Shown piece after piece: positions 45,290-54,420 of a DNA stretch of 64,000 nt (positions within the stretch are counted from its first letter, which is position 1; each line of letters opens with the position of its first letter). The notes beneath the pieces were generated by a model, which worked only from the letters and a program-made list of their open reading frames with translations, was not told where the DNA came from and did no database searches. This stretch comes from an uncultured Bacteroidota bacterium. Its GTDB lineage: Bacteria > Bacteroidota > Bacteroidia > Flavobacteriales > Flavobacteriaceae. Made by a program: the position numbers and the translations under genes. The stretch lies in contig CACMHY010000001.1 of NCBI GenBank assembly GCA_902613595.1, positions 620,001 through 684,000 on the forward strand, given 5' to 3'.

Positions 45290-46957
45290 TTATAAAACTG
45301 CTTCAATTAACTTTTTGGTGTAATTATTTTTAGGATTTCTGTAAAGCTGATCTGCCTCTTGAATTTCAATTATTTCTCCTTCACGCATTATCATAACCCT
45401 ATCTGACATGTGCTTAACAACTGACAAATCATGAGAAATAAACAAATAACTAAGTCCTAAATTATTTTTAAGATCATTTAAAAGATTTAATACCTGCGCT
45501 TGTACAGATATATCAAGGGCAGCAACTGATTCATCACATATCAAGACCTTAGGGTCTACTGCGAGTGCTCTAGCTATTATAACCCGCTGTCTTTGGCCAC
45601 CAGAAAGTTCATGAGAATAACGATGAATAAATTCTTCTTTTAATCCAACATTATTTAATAAACTAATTGTCCTTTCATGATTTTTTTTCTTGTTATTTGA
45701 ATAATGAAGATTAAGAACCTCAATTATACAATTACCAACTGTTTTTAAAGGATGTAATGCAGCATGAGGATCTTGAAAAATAAATTGAACTTCTTTTCTG
45801 AGTTTCGCAACTTGTTCTTTATCCTTAGGATCAATTTTTAATCCTTTCCATTTAATTTCACCAGAATCAGGAATATCTAAACAAACAATGGTCTTAGCTA
45901 GCGTTGACTTACCACAGCCAGATTCTCCAACTAAACCTAAAATTTCTCCAGGGTAAAGGGAAAAGGTAATATTATTTAAAGCTTTATGTTTTTTAGTTTT
46001 CCCTAACCAACTTTTAGTTAAATAGCATTTTTCGACATGTTTAATTTCCAATATGGGCTTTTGAGAATATATTTTCTTTTGCTCAGAAAATCTTATTTTT
46101 TGTAGTACTTTTTTAATTTTAAAATTATCTTGCATGTAATCATTTAAAGTAGGGAGTCTTTCAATTCGTTTATCGATTTTGGGTCTAGTAGAAATTAAAC
46201 CTTTCGTGTAAGCTTTTTTTGGTTTTCTAAATAACTCTTTTGTATTATTAGACTCTATGATAGTCCCATTATGCATAACTAAAACCTGATCAGCAAATTT
46301 TTTAATTAAGGCTAGATCGTGTGATATAAAAAAAATGCTCATTTTATATTTTTTTTGAAGTATTTTTAATAAAAGAAGTATTTCTTTTTGAACAGTTACA
46401 TCTAGAGCAGTTGTTGGTTCGTCTGCAATCAAAAGTTTTGGATTACACAGAAGTGCCATAGCTATCATAACACGCTGTTTTTGTCCTCCGCTGAGTTGGT
46501 GGGGGTAGGAATTTATTATTCTATTCGTATCTAATAATTTTACTTCTTTAAGGGTATTTATCACTCGCTCTTTTTTTTCATTCAAAGACATTTTTTGATG
46601 AAAGCTCAATACCTCTATTAACTGCTTTCCACATTTTAAGGTCGGATTCAAACTGGATTGCGGCTCTTGAAAAATCATCCCCTGAAACCTACCCCTATAT
46701 TTTTGCCATTTTTTGGGGGAAAAGTTTCTCAAGTCAGAATCTAAAAAATTTAATTTCTCAGCAATAATTTCTGAGTGCTTTGGCTGGAGTCCCATTAAAA
46801 TATGCGCCATTAAGGATTTTCCACTTCCCGATTCGCCAACTACACCAACAATTTCATTGTATTCTAAGCAGAAGGAAATATTATTCAAAATAAGTTTTCC
46901 TTTTATTTTAAGACAAAGATTTTTTATTTCAACAAGACTTCTCCTTTTTTTTTTCAC
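45290..46957 (-). CDS. Peptide ABC transporter ATP-binding protein, two fused ATPase domains
   Basis: A 555-residue protein with two complete ABC domains of the oligopeptide/dipeptide (YejF, DppD-DppF) type. The first has Walker A GESGSGKS, LSGGQ and LIADEPTTALD; the second has GESGCGKS, LSGGQRQRVIIARAL and LICDESVAALD. The oligopeptide-type C-terminal extension (HNGTIIESNNTKELF, YTKGLI) follows each domain. It energises uptake of peptides or nickel together with permeases that are not in the window. The start is GTG at 46957, as no ATG is available. Confidence 0.93.
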   Translation of the reverse strand: MKKKRRSLVEIKNLCLKIKGKLILNNISFCLEYNEIVGVVGESGSGKSLMAHILMGLQPKHSEIIAEKLNFLDSDLRNFSPKKWQKYRGRFQGMIFQEPQSSLNPTLKCGKQLIEVLSFHQKMSLNEKKERVINTLKEVKLLDTNRIINSYPHQLSGGQKQRVMIAMALLCNPKLLIADEPTTALDVTVQKEILLLLKILQKKYKMSIFFISHDLALIKKFADQVLVMHNGTIIESNNTKELFRKPKKAYTKGLISTRPKIDKRIERLPTLNDYMQDNFKIKKVLQKIRFSEQKKIYSQKPILEIKHVEKCYLTKSWLGKTKKHKALNNITFSLYPGEILGLVGESGCGKSTLAKTIVCLDIPDSGEIKWKGLKIDPKDKEQVAKLRKEVQFIFQDPHAALHPLKTVGNCIIEVLNLHYSNNKKKNHERTISLLNNVGLKEEFIHRYSHELSGGQRQRVIIARALAVDPKVLICDESVAALDISVQAQVLNLLNDLKNNLGLSYLFISHDLSVVKHMSDRVMIMREGEIIEIQEADQLYRNPKNNYTKKLIEAVL

Positions 46958-47034
46958 TTAATAAAAACAGATTGATTTATATTTAAGATAGTTTCAATAA
47001 AGAGCTATGACAAATTACTAATTTAAATTATACG

Positions 47035-47727
47035 GTGAAAAGTTTTTCTAGTTCATACTCACATCATTATAGGGCATTCAGACCTCCTCTTCATTATCTT
47101 ATCTTAAAAAATTGTTTAGGGAAAAAAAAATTTAAAAAAACTCTAGATATCGGCTGTGGTGTTGGAAACTCAACTATTGCCCTAACAAATTTCTCAAAAA
47201 AAGTAATAGGCTATGATATAAATAAAGAAATGTTAAAAAATACTTTACAACACAAAAGAGTTTCTTATATAAACGAATGGTCAAATATCAAATATGATTT
47301 ATTATGTTTTTTTGGATCATTGAATTATGTCCAGCAAAACGAAATACATAATTTTTTGAATGTTTTAAAACCCAGTGGATACATTATTTGTTGTGATTTC
47401 AAAATATTTTATAATCGTTTTATAGATTTTTTGAACTTGAAAATAATCAAAAATAAATATGATTATGAAAAAAATTTAGGTAGTTACAACTTAGCAAATG
47501 AAATAAAGCAAATTAATTCTGATAGTATGTTATTAAATTTTAATTGTAACATAAAAGAATTTGTTCATTTGATATTAACTGAAAAAAATATAAAAAATGC
47601 ACTCATTGAGTTAATGGGGGAAAAAGAATTAGATATTAAAATTGAAAAAAAAATAGGTGGGCTAATAAATAGTGAAAAATTAAATTTAGATGCGATGGGA
47701 TATTATACTCTCCAGAAAAAAATTTGA
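47035..47727 (+). CDS. Class I SAM-dependent methyltransferase
   Basis: A 230-residue protein with the SAM-binding motif I LDIGCGVGNSTIAL near residue 40, acidic motif VIGYDINKEML and LLCFFGSLNYV as motif IV, followed by LKPSGYIICCDF. The acceptor substrate is unknown. The start is GTG at 47035. The lysine-rich C-terminal part resembles no named subfamily. Confidence 0.8.
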   Translation: MKSFSSSYSHHYRAFRPPLHYLILKNCLGKKKFKKTLDIGCGVGNSTIALTNFSKKVIGYDINKEMLKNTLQHKRVSYINEWSNIKYDLLCFFGSLNYVQQNEIHNFLNVLKPSGYIICCDFKIFYNRFIDFLNLKIIKNKYDYEKNLGSYNLANEIKQINSDSMLLNFNCNIKEFVHLILTEKNIKNALIELMGEKELDIKIEKKIGGLINSEKLNLDAMGYYTLQKKI

Positions 47728-47812
47728 TGAAAAATTATTAAACTAAATTATTATTATTTAAAATCATCTTGTTTTTTGTATGTTTACAGAATATTGAAAA
47801 TGAAAATGACTT

Positions 47813-48106
47813 ATGCTTGGACTACACGATATTCAATATCTCTATGAATTTATATTTTGGCTGTTAACTTTTCTTATTCTCAGGCTAGTATGGCATAAAC
47901 CACCTGTAAGACTTGCCTATGGTTACGTGGTTGCTGCTTTCAATTTCTTTGCTATAATTATGTATACGTTTTCATCTATCTCAGGTCAAATGTCAGGTTT
48001 AGACGCATTTTCATTTAGTTTTTTACATGCAATGGTCTCTATCGTAATGCTAACTTTAATCCACAAGGAAATTAAAATTGATAAAAGGAAAAAAGTTCTC
48101 AAATGA
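47813..48106 (+). CDS. Small membrane protein of unknown function
   Basis: A 97-residue protein with three hydrophobic helices (about 10-24, 36-53, 64-82) and a basic C-terminus (HKEIKIDKRKKVLK). No family is recognised. Its stop overlaps the start of the next gene by four bases (ATGA), so the two are translationally coupled. Confidence 0.55.
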   Translation: MLGLHDIQYLYEFIFWLLTFLILRLVWHKPPVRLAYGYVVAAFNFFAIIMYTFSSISGQMSGLDAFSFSFLHAMVSIVMLTLIHKEIKIDKRKKVLK

Positions 48107-48330
48107 AAAAAACCTACCCCACAATATTTCTATCTATTTCAATTGTTCTGGCTGCATTGGTAATCGCATTTTCAAATAGATACAAACCCTCCCCTGTAAA
48201 TGAAACTTTTGTAGTAGATTCTTGGACGGGTAATATTTATGACATTCAGGGAAATAATCTTACAGAAATTCACAAAAATTTGAACCCATCCAAAATTCAG
48301 AAGACCCCAGATTTGAATAAAGTTCAATAA
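48103..48330 (+). CDS. Small membrane-anchored protein of unknown function
   Basis: A 75-residue protein with one N-terminal helix (PTIFLSISIVLAALVIAF) and a hydrophilic periplasmic tail containing FVVDSWTGNIYDIQGNNL. It could be an uncleaved membrane anchor. It is coupled to the gene upstream. No function can be assigned. Confidence 0.5.
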   Translation: MKKTYPTIFLSISIVLAALVIAFSNRYKPSPVNETFVVDSWTGNIYDIQGNNLTEIHKNLNPSKIQKTPDLNKVQ

Positions 48331-48375
48331 TAAACTTTTCTGATTTCTATAGTATTTAATCTAGTCAAAAGTATT

Positions 48376-48600
48376 ATGAGCATCGAGTTAATTGATATAA
48401 TAGGTTGGGTTGCAACTTTTTTTGTTATTGTTTCGTTTTTGATTGATAAAATCTTATGGCTTAGAACAGTCAATTTAATTGGTGCCTCGTTGTGGTTAGC
48501 ATATGGTATAATTGATCTTTCATACTCAATAATTTTTCTAAATCTTGTGGTTGTCTCAATTCAGATTTACAAAATAATTCTTATCCTTGGAAGAAAATAA
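48376..48600 (+). CDS. Small integral membrane protein, YgjV/SemiSWEET-like
   Basis: A 74-residue protein of three helices with the pattern IIGWVATFFVIVSFLI, LRTVNLIGASLWLAYGI and SIIFLNLVVVSIQIYKI. This three-helix form and the N-x-x-GASLWLxYG motif resemble YgjV/CBU_0592-type and SemiSWEET half-transporters, which work as dimers. Transport of a sugar is only a possibility. Confidence 0.6.
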   Translation: MSIELIDIIGWVATFFVIVSFLIDKILWLRTVNLIGASLWLAYGIIDLSYSIIFLNLVVVSIQIYKIILILGRK

Positions 48601-48640
48601 GTTTAACCCAGTTTAAATTTTAAAATCCTTGAAAAAATTT

Positions 48641-51115
48641 TTATTCAATACGAATATTTGTTAATCCAATATCTGAGCCTTTTTTTGATTTAATTAAAAA
48701 TGCAGAAGTTATTTTCCCCATATTTACTCCCATTTTTTCGAAATCGCTTAATGGTATTTTGTACTCTTGCCAGTCATCAGTAAAATTTAAACTAATTGTA
48801 TTTGAACAGTTGACTAAATTATCACATAAACCAATTTGAACATTAATGTTTGGACCTTGAAACGATTTTGCGATAAAAGTTAATTTCATTGCACCATTTG
48901 ATTGCCGAGTCATGTCATTTGTGTTATTTGTTGAGACTCTAAAATAATCTCCATTAGATTTAGTCCAATTAATTCTCAAAGCATCTTCTTGAGCCAGATA
49001 ATCTGTTTTACTAATTATCAATCCCCCTATTGATGTTGGATAACTCAAAATTTGTTTTTCCAACTCTCCAGAAACTAACCATAAGCTCCAAGGCTCGACT
49101 GCTAATCCTTTTTTATAAAATTCGCCTGTTGACATTTTTTTATTTTTATTTAATCCTGATATCTCAGATAAAAAACCAATATTTTTTGAGTCATTATAAT
49201 CAAGACCATATCCTAATTCAAAAAGTGGTTCATTATCCTTTGCAACATATGCTACATTTGGCCAGGTAAATGATAATTTACCCTTAAAGTCATAGGATAA
49301 ATCGCTTTTAAAAAGTAAGTCTGATATTCCTCCACCTTCAGTTCCTGGCAACCAGGCTGCTACGAAAGCATCAGAATTATTAATTTCTTGGTTAACCCAT
49401 AAAGGTCTGCCAGACAGGAATACTGACACTACTGGTATTCCCCTCTTTTTGTATTTGCCTAATTTTTTTACATCAAATCCATTTGGAATGAAGTCTAGAT
49501 TATCTCGATCTCCTTGAAATTCTGCATATGGATCTTCTCCGTATACTGCAATAACCACATCTGCATCAATAGATTCGTCTCCATTTGGAGAAAATATTAC
49601 TTTACCACCAGATTTTCCAACAATATCTTTTATTCCATCTAATATGGATGTTGCATTTGGGAATTCATGATTTTTATGACCATTACCTTGCCAAGACAGC
49701 GTCCATCCTCCACATGCCTTTGAAATACTTGATGCACCATCTCCGACAACTAATATTGTCTTTTTTGGGTTAATTGGTAATAAGTGGTTGTTGTTTTTTA
49801 ACAATACTAAAGATTCCCTTACTGCTTGTCTTGCAATTTTTCTATTCTCAGTCAACCCCAAAAGTTCTTCGTTACCTGCATTAGGTCTATCACTAGGCTT
49901 GCCCTTCTCAAAAATGCCTGAATTTAATTTTACTCTTAGTATTCTCCGAACTGCATCATCTAAACGTGACATACTAATTTTTCCTTCTTTTACCTGCTGT
50001 AACGTATTCTCATATAAACCCCTCCAACTATCTGGTGCCATATACATGTCCAATCCTGCATTAAGAGATAATGCACAACTTGTATTTGAACATCCTGGGA
50101 CTTGACCATGTCCGTTCCAATCACCAACAACAAAACCATTAAATCCCATTTTACCTTTCAAAATATCCGTAAGCAACTCTTTGTCCCCATGAAGTTTTCT
50201 CCCCTGCCAACTAGAAAATGATGCCATAATTGTTTGTACTCCTGCTGGAATAGCACTATAGTAACCCGCAGCATGAATCCTAGCCAATTCTTCTTCGCTT
50301 ATAGGTGCATCCCCTTGATCAACTCCGTTAAGAGTCGCACCATCTGCCAAAAAATGTTTTGCGCTAGAAATAACTTTACCATCAGTCATAAATTTCTTAG
50401 AACCTAGTTCGCCTTGAAGTCCAATTACAATTCGATCTCCATATAATTCTGCAATCTCAGGATTTTCTGAAAATCCCTCATAACTTCTCCCCCATCTGGT
50501 ATCTTTTGGAATTGCTAGGGTAGGTGCAAAGGTCCAATCATGACCAGATACAGTAAGTTCGTGTGCTGTTATACTAGCAATTTTTTCAATTAAATCTGGA
50601 TTTTTCGTAGCACCTAGTCCAATATTATGTGGGAAAATTATTGCTCCTTTTAGATTTGCATGGCCGTGTACGGCATCTATACCCCAAATTATAGGTATAG
50701 CGATTTCTACTCCTTCCTCATCAATAGAAGCATTATAATAAGCATCTGCCTTTTTAAGCCAGCTTTGTGTATCTGCATAGGGTAGTGGACCTGGTGCTGA
50801 ATTCCCTCCACTTAAAACAGAACCCAATCTGTATTTTTTTACTTCCTCTGGGGTAACTGAATCACTATCACCTTGAATGACTTGTCCCACCTTTTGTTCT
50901 AATGATAACTTGGCTAATATTTGACTTATTTGATTTTCAATATCAGCGTTTAGTGGAAGAGGATCAATAATTTTCCACTCATAATCCTTAAGAGGTATTT
51001 TTGATGATTTACACCCTAAAAAAATAAATAAAATACTCGAAAATGTAATATTGATGATAGATTTAAAAAAAATGTAAGTCCAGCTAAATTTTGTGCTAAT
51101 CTTATTTATTGACAT
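48641..51115 (-). CDS. Glycoside hydrolase family 3 beta-glucosidase (ExoP-like), exported
   Basis: An 824-residue enzyme with an N-terminal hydrophobic segment ending in FLGCKSS, so possibly a lipoprotein. The GH3 TIM barrel has IPIIWGIDAVHGHANLKGAIIFPHNIG and DTRWGRSYEGFSENPE; the nucleophile Asp is in FVVGDWNGHGQVPGC near residue 330. The second alpha/beta domain (VAVYGEDPYAEFQGDR with the acid Glu, then LPGTEGGGISDLLF) and a C-terminal carbohydrate-binding-like beta domain follow. The layout is that of exo-1,3/1,4-beta-glucanases that finish breaking down laminarin or cellobiose. It is divergent from alkB. Confidence 0.9.
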   Translation of the reverse strand: MSINKISTKFSWTYIFFKSIINITFSSILFIFLGCKSSKIPLKDYEWKIIDPLPLNADIENQISQILAKLSLEQKVGQVIQGDSDSVTPEEVKKYRLGSVLSGGNSAPGPLPYADTQSWLKKADAYYNASIDEEGVEIAIPIIWGIDAVHGHANLKGAIIFPHNIGLGATKNPDLIEKIASITAHELTVSGHDWTFAPTLAIPKDTRWGRSYEGFSENPEIAELYGDRIVIGLQGELGSKKFMTDGKVISSAKHFLADGATLNGVDQGDAPISEEELARIHAAGYYSAIPAGVQTIMASFSSWQGRKLHGDKELLTDILKGKMGFNGFVVGDWNGHGQVPGCSNTSCALSLNAGLDMYMAPDSWRGLYENTLQQVKEGKISMSRLDDAVRRILRVKLNSGIFEKGKPSDRPNAGNEELLGLTENRKIARQAVRESLVLLKNNNHLLPINPKKTILVVGDGASSISKACGGWTLSWQGNGHKNHEFPNATSILDGIKDIVGKSGGKVIFSPNGDESIDADVVIAVYGEDPYAEFQGDRDNLDFIPNGFDVKKLGKYKKRGIPVVSVFLSGRPLWVNQEINNSDAFVAAWLPGTEGGGISDLLFKSDLSYDFKGKLSFTWPNVAYVAKDNEPLFELGYGLDYNDSKNIGFLSEISGLNKNKKMSTGEFYKKGLAVEPWSLWLVSGELEKQILSYPTSIGGLIISKTDYLAQEDALRINWTKSNGDYFRVSTNNTNDMTRQSNGAMKLTFIAKSFQGPNINVQIGLCDNLVNCSNTISLNFTDDWQEYKIPLSDFEKMGVNMGKITSAFLIKSKKGSDIGLTNIRIE

Positions 51116-51284
51116 ATTTTGATTTTAATTGCTGAGTTTAAAAAGAGGCCTTCGAATTAATCCTATAATTGAAAATTTTTCATTGCTGAATTTCAGCAAA
51201 TATATTTAAGCTCTTTTTAAATACACTGAATTTATATTTTTTTTGTAATATTATCGTCGATTTAATGCTTTTGAAGTGAATGAT

Positions 51285-52310
51285 ATGAAGTATTTGTTGG
51301 CCTACACGATTCCTTTGTCGGCAATCATAGGTCTTCAGGTTGGTGGAGTTTGGAGTTTCGCAACTGTCTTATACGCATTTGGGCTAATACCGCTCTGGGA
51401 GGCTTTTCTAGAGCCTGATCAAAACAAACTGAATGAAGAAAAAATTAAGTATCGTTTAGCTAATCGATTTTTTGACTTGATGTTGTATTTCAATTTGATA
51501 ATTGTTTTTGCTGTTCTGTTTTTAGGTATTAATCATTTAACATCCAAACCACTTGCCTTGTATGAAAAAATTGGATTGGTATTATCATTTGGAATCGTTT
51601 TAGGAACCAATGGCATAAACGTTGCTCATGAATTAGGACATAGAAAAACGAAATGGGAACGTTTTCTAGCAAAACTTTTATTAATGCCATCATTATATAT
51701 GCATTTTTATATTGAACATAACTTTGGACATCATCTTAATGTTGGCACACCAGACGACCCTGCTACTTCAAAAAAAAATCAATCAGTATTTTCATTTTGG
51801 TTCACCTCTACAATAGGTCAAATAAGAAATGCTATTCGTATTCAAAAGAACCTTCTAAAAAACAAAAAAGTTGGGTTTTTCAGCGTTTACAATGACTTTT
51901 TTTACTATCAAATTTTTCAAATTATATTTTTAGTTAGTGTATTCATGCTTTTTGGCACTCAAGGTGTTATCTTTTCCTTATTTATAGCACTTGTCGGTAT
52001 ACTTTTATTAGAAACAATTAATTATATCGAACATTACGGTCTCTCGAGAAAACCAAATGGATCAAGGTATGAGCGAGTTAGCCCAATGCATTCATGGAAT
52101 TCTAACCATGCCATAGGTCGTCTTGTCCTTTATGAATTAACACGCCATAGCGACCACCATCATAGGGCCTCAAAAAAATATCAAATTTTAGAGAGCATAG
52201 AAAAAAGCCCCCAATTACCATTTGGATATACTACGTCGATGCTTATCGCCCTTTTTCCACCACTGTGGTTCAAACTAATGAACAAACGTATCCCCAACTC
52301 CCAAGCTTAA
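51285..52310 (+). CDS. alkB: Alkane 1-monooxygenase (AlkB-type membrane diiron hydroxylase)
   Basis: A 341-residue membrane protein with several hydrophobic helices and all AlkB histidine boxes: HELGHRK, EHNFGHHLNVG, NYIEHYGLSR and LTRHSDHHHR. These bind the diiron centre that hydroxylates n-alkanes at the terminal carbon. ATG at 51285 is preferred to GTG at 51276. No rubredoxin gene is nearby, so electron delivery must come from elsewhere. It is followed by a secreted repeat-protein gene. Confidence 0.9.
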   Translation: MKYLLAYTIPLSAIIGLQVGGVWSFATVLYAFGLIPLWEAFLEPDQNKLNEEKIKYRLANRFFDLMLYFNLIIVFAVLFLGINHLTSKPLALYEKIGLVLSFGIVLGTNGINVAHELGHRKTKWERFLAKLLLMPSLYMHFYIEHNFGHHLNVGTPDDPATSKKNQSVFSFWFTSTIGQIRNAIRIQKNLLKNKKVGFFSVYNDFFYYQIFQIIFLVSVFMLFGTQGVIFSLFIALVGILLLETINYIEHYGLSRKPNGSRYERVSPMHSWNSNHAIGRLVLYELTRHSDHHHRASKKYQILESIEKSPQLPFGYTTSMLIALFPPLWFKLMNKRIPNSQA

Positions 52311-52355
52311 TAAAACTCTATAGTAATTTGTAAGATTATTTTTTAAAAATTTATT

Positions 52356-53243
52356 GTGTCTTTAATTTCGAAAAACATATCAATATCGCAGAAAGTATTT
52401 CTAATTGCTTGTACTTTTTTATTTGGATTAAGGATTTTCAGTCAAGAGGGCGAGTATATAAAAATTGAAAACTTCATTTTTAATACCGAACAATTAAAGA
52501 AAAACCAAAAAGGTATAATCATTCCTCAGTTAGATAGAAATTTAAATGATCGAATTGAATTTTTTATTCAGGAATCTTTCCCAGAAATTATCGATGACAG
52601 TAAAAATATAATTTGGCAATCTTATAAAACCACAACAAATCCTATTTTGAAAGCTCACTCTATGTCTTTTATGGTTAGAGTTAGCATAAAAAACACAAAT
52701 GAGAATAAAATCTACAGATATATTGAGGTTGATTACTTCCCAAAGACAGACGAATTGTCAACTTATTATATATGGGACCCAGAAAAGAAAAACTTTAGAA
52801 TAAATGATAGTGAGTTAGAAAGAAGATCATATTTGCCCCAACTAACTGAACTAAAAATCGAAAATCAACCGAAAAAAGCTGGTATCAACGATATTCTAGA
52901 AGAATATCGAGCTCTAATTGGAGGGATTAACGATAATTTTATTTACTTCAATAAAGCAAAAGAAAGTGATCTTGATGAAATAAATCAAAATATCTCAAGC
53001 TATGTTAAACAAAACTATTCGAATGTTGACTTTGTAATGAATATAGTCTTTGACTCATATCATACATTTATCAGCGCTTATGATATTTATCATTATTACA
53101 CTTTTATAGTTCAAGTAAAACTTCAAGGAAGCAGTACACCAAACTTCATTGAAGTTTTCTATAATCCTTCAACTGAAATTGTGAATTCTGATTTTACTTG
53201 GAGTAGTCAAAGAGAAACATTTTACAGACCTAACAAAGATTAA
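52356..53243 (+). CDS. Secreted protein with duplicated unrecognised domain (repeat protein 1)
   Basis: A 295-residue exported protein (signal peptide through about residue 30, KVFLIACTFLFGLRIFSQ). The mature part is two diverged copies of a domain of about 120 residues. The core is NIIWQSYKTTTNP in copy 1 and NIVFDSYHTFISAYDIYHYYTF in copy 2, each followed by an IEVxYxP strand and an aromatic-rich end. It is a paralogue of the protein at 57697-58563, where the copies are more alike. The start is GTG at 52356, which is uncertain. Function unknown. It lies 45 bases after alkB and 12 bases before the ArsC-like gene, so it is probably in one transcript. Confidence 0.65.
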   Translation: MSLISKNISISQKVFLIACTFLFGLRIFSQEGEYIKIENFIFNTEQLKKNQKGIIIPQLDRNLNDRIEFFIQESFPEIIDDSKNIIWQSYKTTTNPILKAHSMSFMVRVSIKNTNENKIYRYIEVDYFPKTDELSTYYIWDPEKKNFRINDSELERRSYLPQLTELKIENQPKKAGINDILEEYRALIGGINDNFIYFNKAKESDLDEINQNISSYVKQNYSNVDFVMNIVFDSYHTFISAYDIYHYYTFIVQVKLQGSSTPNFIEVFYNPSTEIVNSDFTWSSQRETFYRPNKD

Positions 53244-53255
53244 TAAAAATCCTAA

Positions 53256-53864
53256 GTGTTTCATTCAAAATTACTTAAAACTATTAATTATGCGACTAAT
53301 CTAGAAATTTCTGATTCTAGAAAACTCATTTTAAAAGAATTGGTCAAATATATCAAAACAAAGAAAGCTTCAAAAAGTGAAGTACACTTAAACTTTATAT
53401 GTACTCACAACTCTAGAAGGAGTCAATTTTGTCAAATCTGGGCTGAAACTGCTAGCGCCTATTATAATAAAAAAATATACTGCTACTCTGGAGGATTGGT
53501 AGTAACTGAGTTCAATATTAATGCAGTCAATACCATGAAAAAATGTGGCTTTGATGTAATTAAATCAGGAAGCAAAAATCCTACTTATTCTCTCTATTAT
53601 TCCAATAGTAGGGTAAGGCCAATATCCGTTTTTTCTAAACTATACAATGACCCTGTGAATAAGGCTAATTCATTTGCCGCAATTACAACTTGTTCAGATG
53701 CAGAGGAAAACTGCCCATTTATTTTAAATGCTGAAAAACGAATTTTCTTACAATATGACGACCCAAAATTATTTGATAATTTACCAAATAAAATGGAAAA
53801 ATATTTTGACTGTTCTTTTCAAATTGCCTCAGAATTATTTTATGTATTTCAAAATGTAGAATAA
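53256..53864 (+). CDS. ArsC-like low-molecular-weight protein tyrosine phosphatase
   Basis: A 202-residue protein with the LMW-PTP loop CTHNSRRSQ (Cys-x5-Arg) near residue 50 and a TTCSDAEENCPF stretch at about 148-159 that gives the two further cysteines of thioredoxin-linked arsenate reductases. It could therefore reduce arsenate or dephosphorylate tyrosine; the three-cysteine pattern favours the former. No ArsB, ArsR or Acr3 gene is adjacent. An N-terminal extension of about 40 residues precedes the fold. The start is GTG at 53256. Confidence 0.75.
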   Translation: MFHSKLLKTINYATNLEISDSRKLILKELVKYIKTKKASKSEVHLNFICTHNSRRSQFCQIWAETASAYYNKKIYCYSGGLVVTEFNINAVNTMKKCGFDVIKSGSKNPTYSLYYSNSRVRPISVFSKLYNDPVNKANSFAAITTCSDAEENCPFILNAEKRIFLQYDDPKLFDNLPNKMEKYFDCSFQIASELFYVFQNVE

Positions 53865-53890
53865 AATATTTCTGAAAAAAAACATTTATT

Positions 53891-53911
53891 TGATAAAAAT
53901 GATTTTTATCA
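53891..53911. repeat. Perfect 10-1-10 palindrome
   Basis: TGATAAAAAT, one G, then ATTTTTATCA. It lies between the ArsC-like gene and the membrane protein gene 35 bases downstream. It could be an AT-rich terminator without a proper T run or an operator. Confidence 0.4.
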
Positions 53912-53945
53912 TATTTTAGGTAAATAATAATTAAATCAAATTGAA

Positions 53946-54368
53946 ATGTTACCACAAATAATAGTTGCCTCAACTTGCGTTCTGATTACACTTTACGGGG
54001 TTTTCAAAAAAAATCGTATTTTCTTTAACCTAGGTTATTTTATATATGGATTAATAGTAATTTTTTCAGAGATTAACTTTTACATACAAGATCAAGAAGT
54101 TATTCATGTAGCAACAGCATCGTTATGGTTAATTCAGTCCTCATTAGCACTGCCAAATAAGTTACCATACGATGGTAGTAAAATTGCAAAATCAGCAGGT
54201 ATTAAAATTTATATTTGTTTATCAATAATCAATCTTTATGGAATATTCATAGTACGTGCATCTAATCTCCCAGATTTTATAAGCTATTTCCACGCCATAC
54301 TAGCTATTTTACCTTTAATCGCAATCTATTTGATATTAAATAATAAAATTGAAATTACTAAAAGTTAA
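53946..54368 (+). CDS. Membrane protein of unknown function
   Basis: A 140-residue protein with about four hydrophobic helices (2-18, 25-43, 77-90, 92-112) and a C-terminal hydrophobic stretch (HAILAILPLIAIYLIL). No family is recognised. It lies downstream of the ArsC-like gene and converges on the hydrolase gene. Confidence 0.55.
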   Translation: MLPQIIVASTCVLITLYGVFKKNRIFFNLGYFIYGLIVIFSEINFYIQDQEVIHVATASLWLIQSSLALPNKLPYDGSKIAKSAGIKIYICLSIINLYGIFIVRASNLPDFISYFHAILAILPLIAIYLILNNKIEITKS

Positions 54369-54420
54369 ATAGCTTGTTGACCAGATAAGATTGTTCATAA
54401 CCAAAATTTATCAGATTTAT

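Noticed and set aside
53256-53864. An arsenic resistance operon
   Set aside because: Only one ArsC-like gene is present; no arsenite pump, regulator or ArsI/ArsM is in the window.
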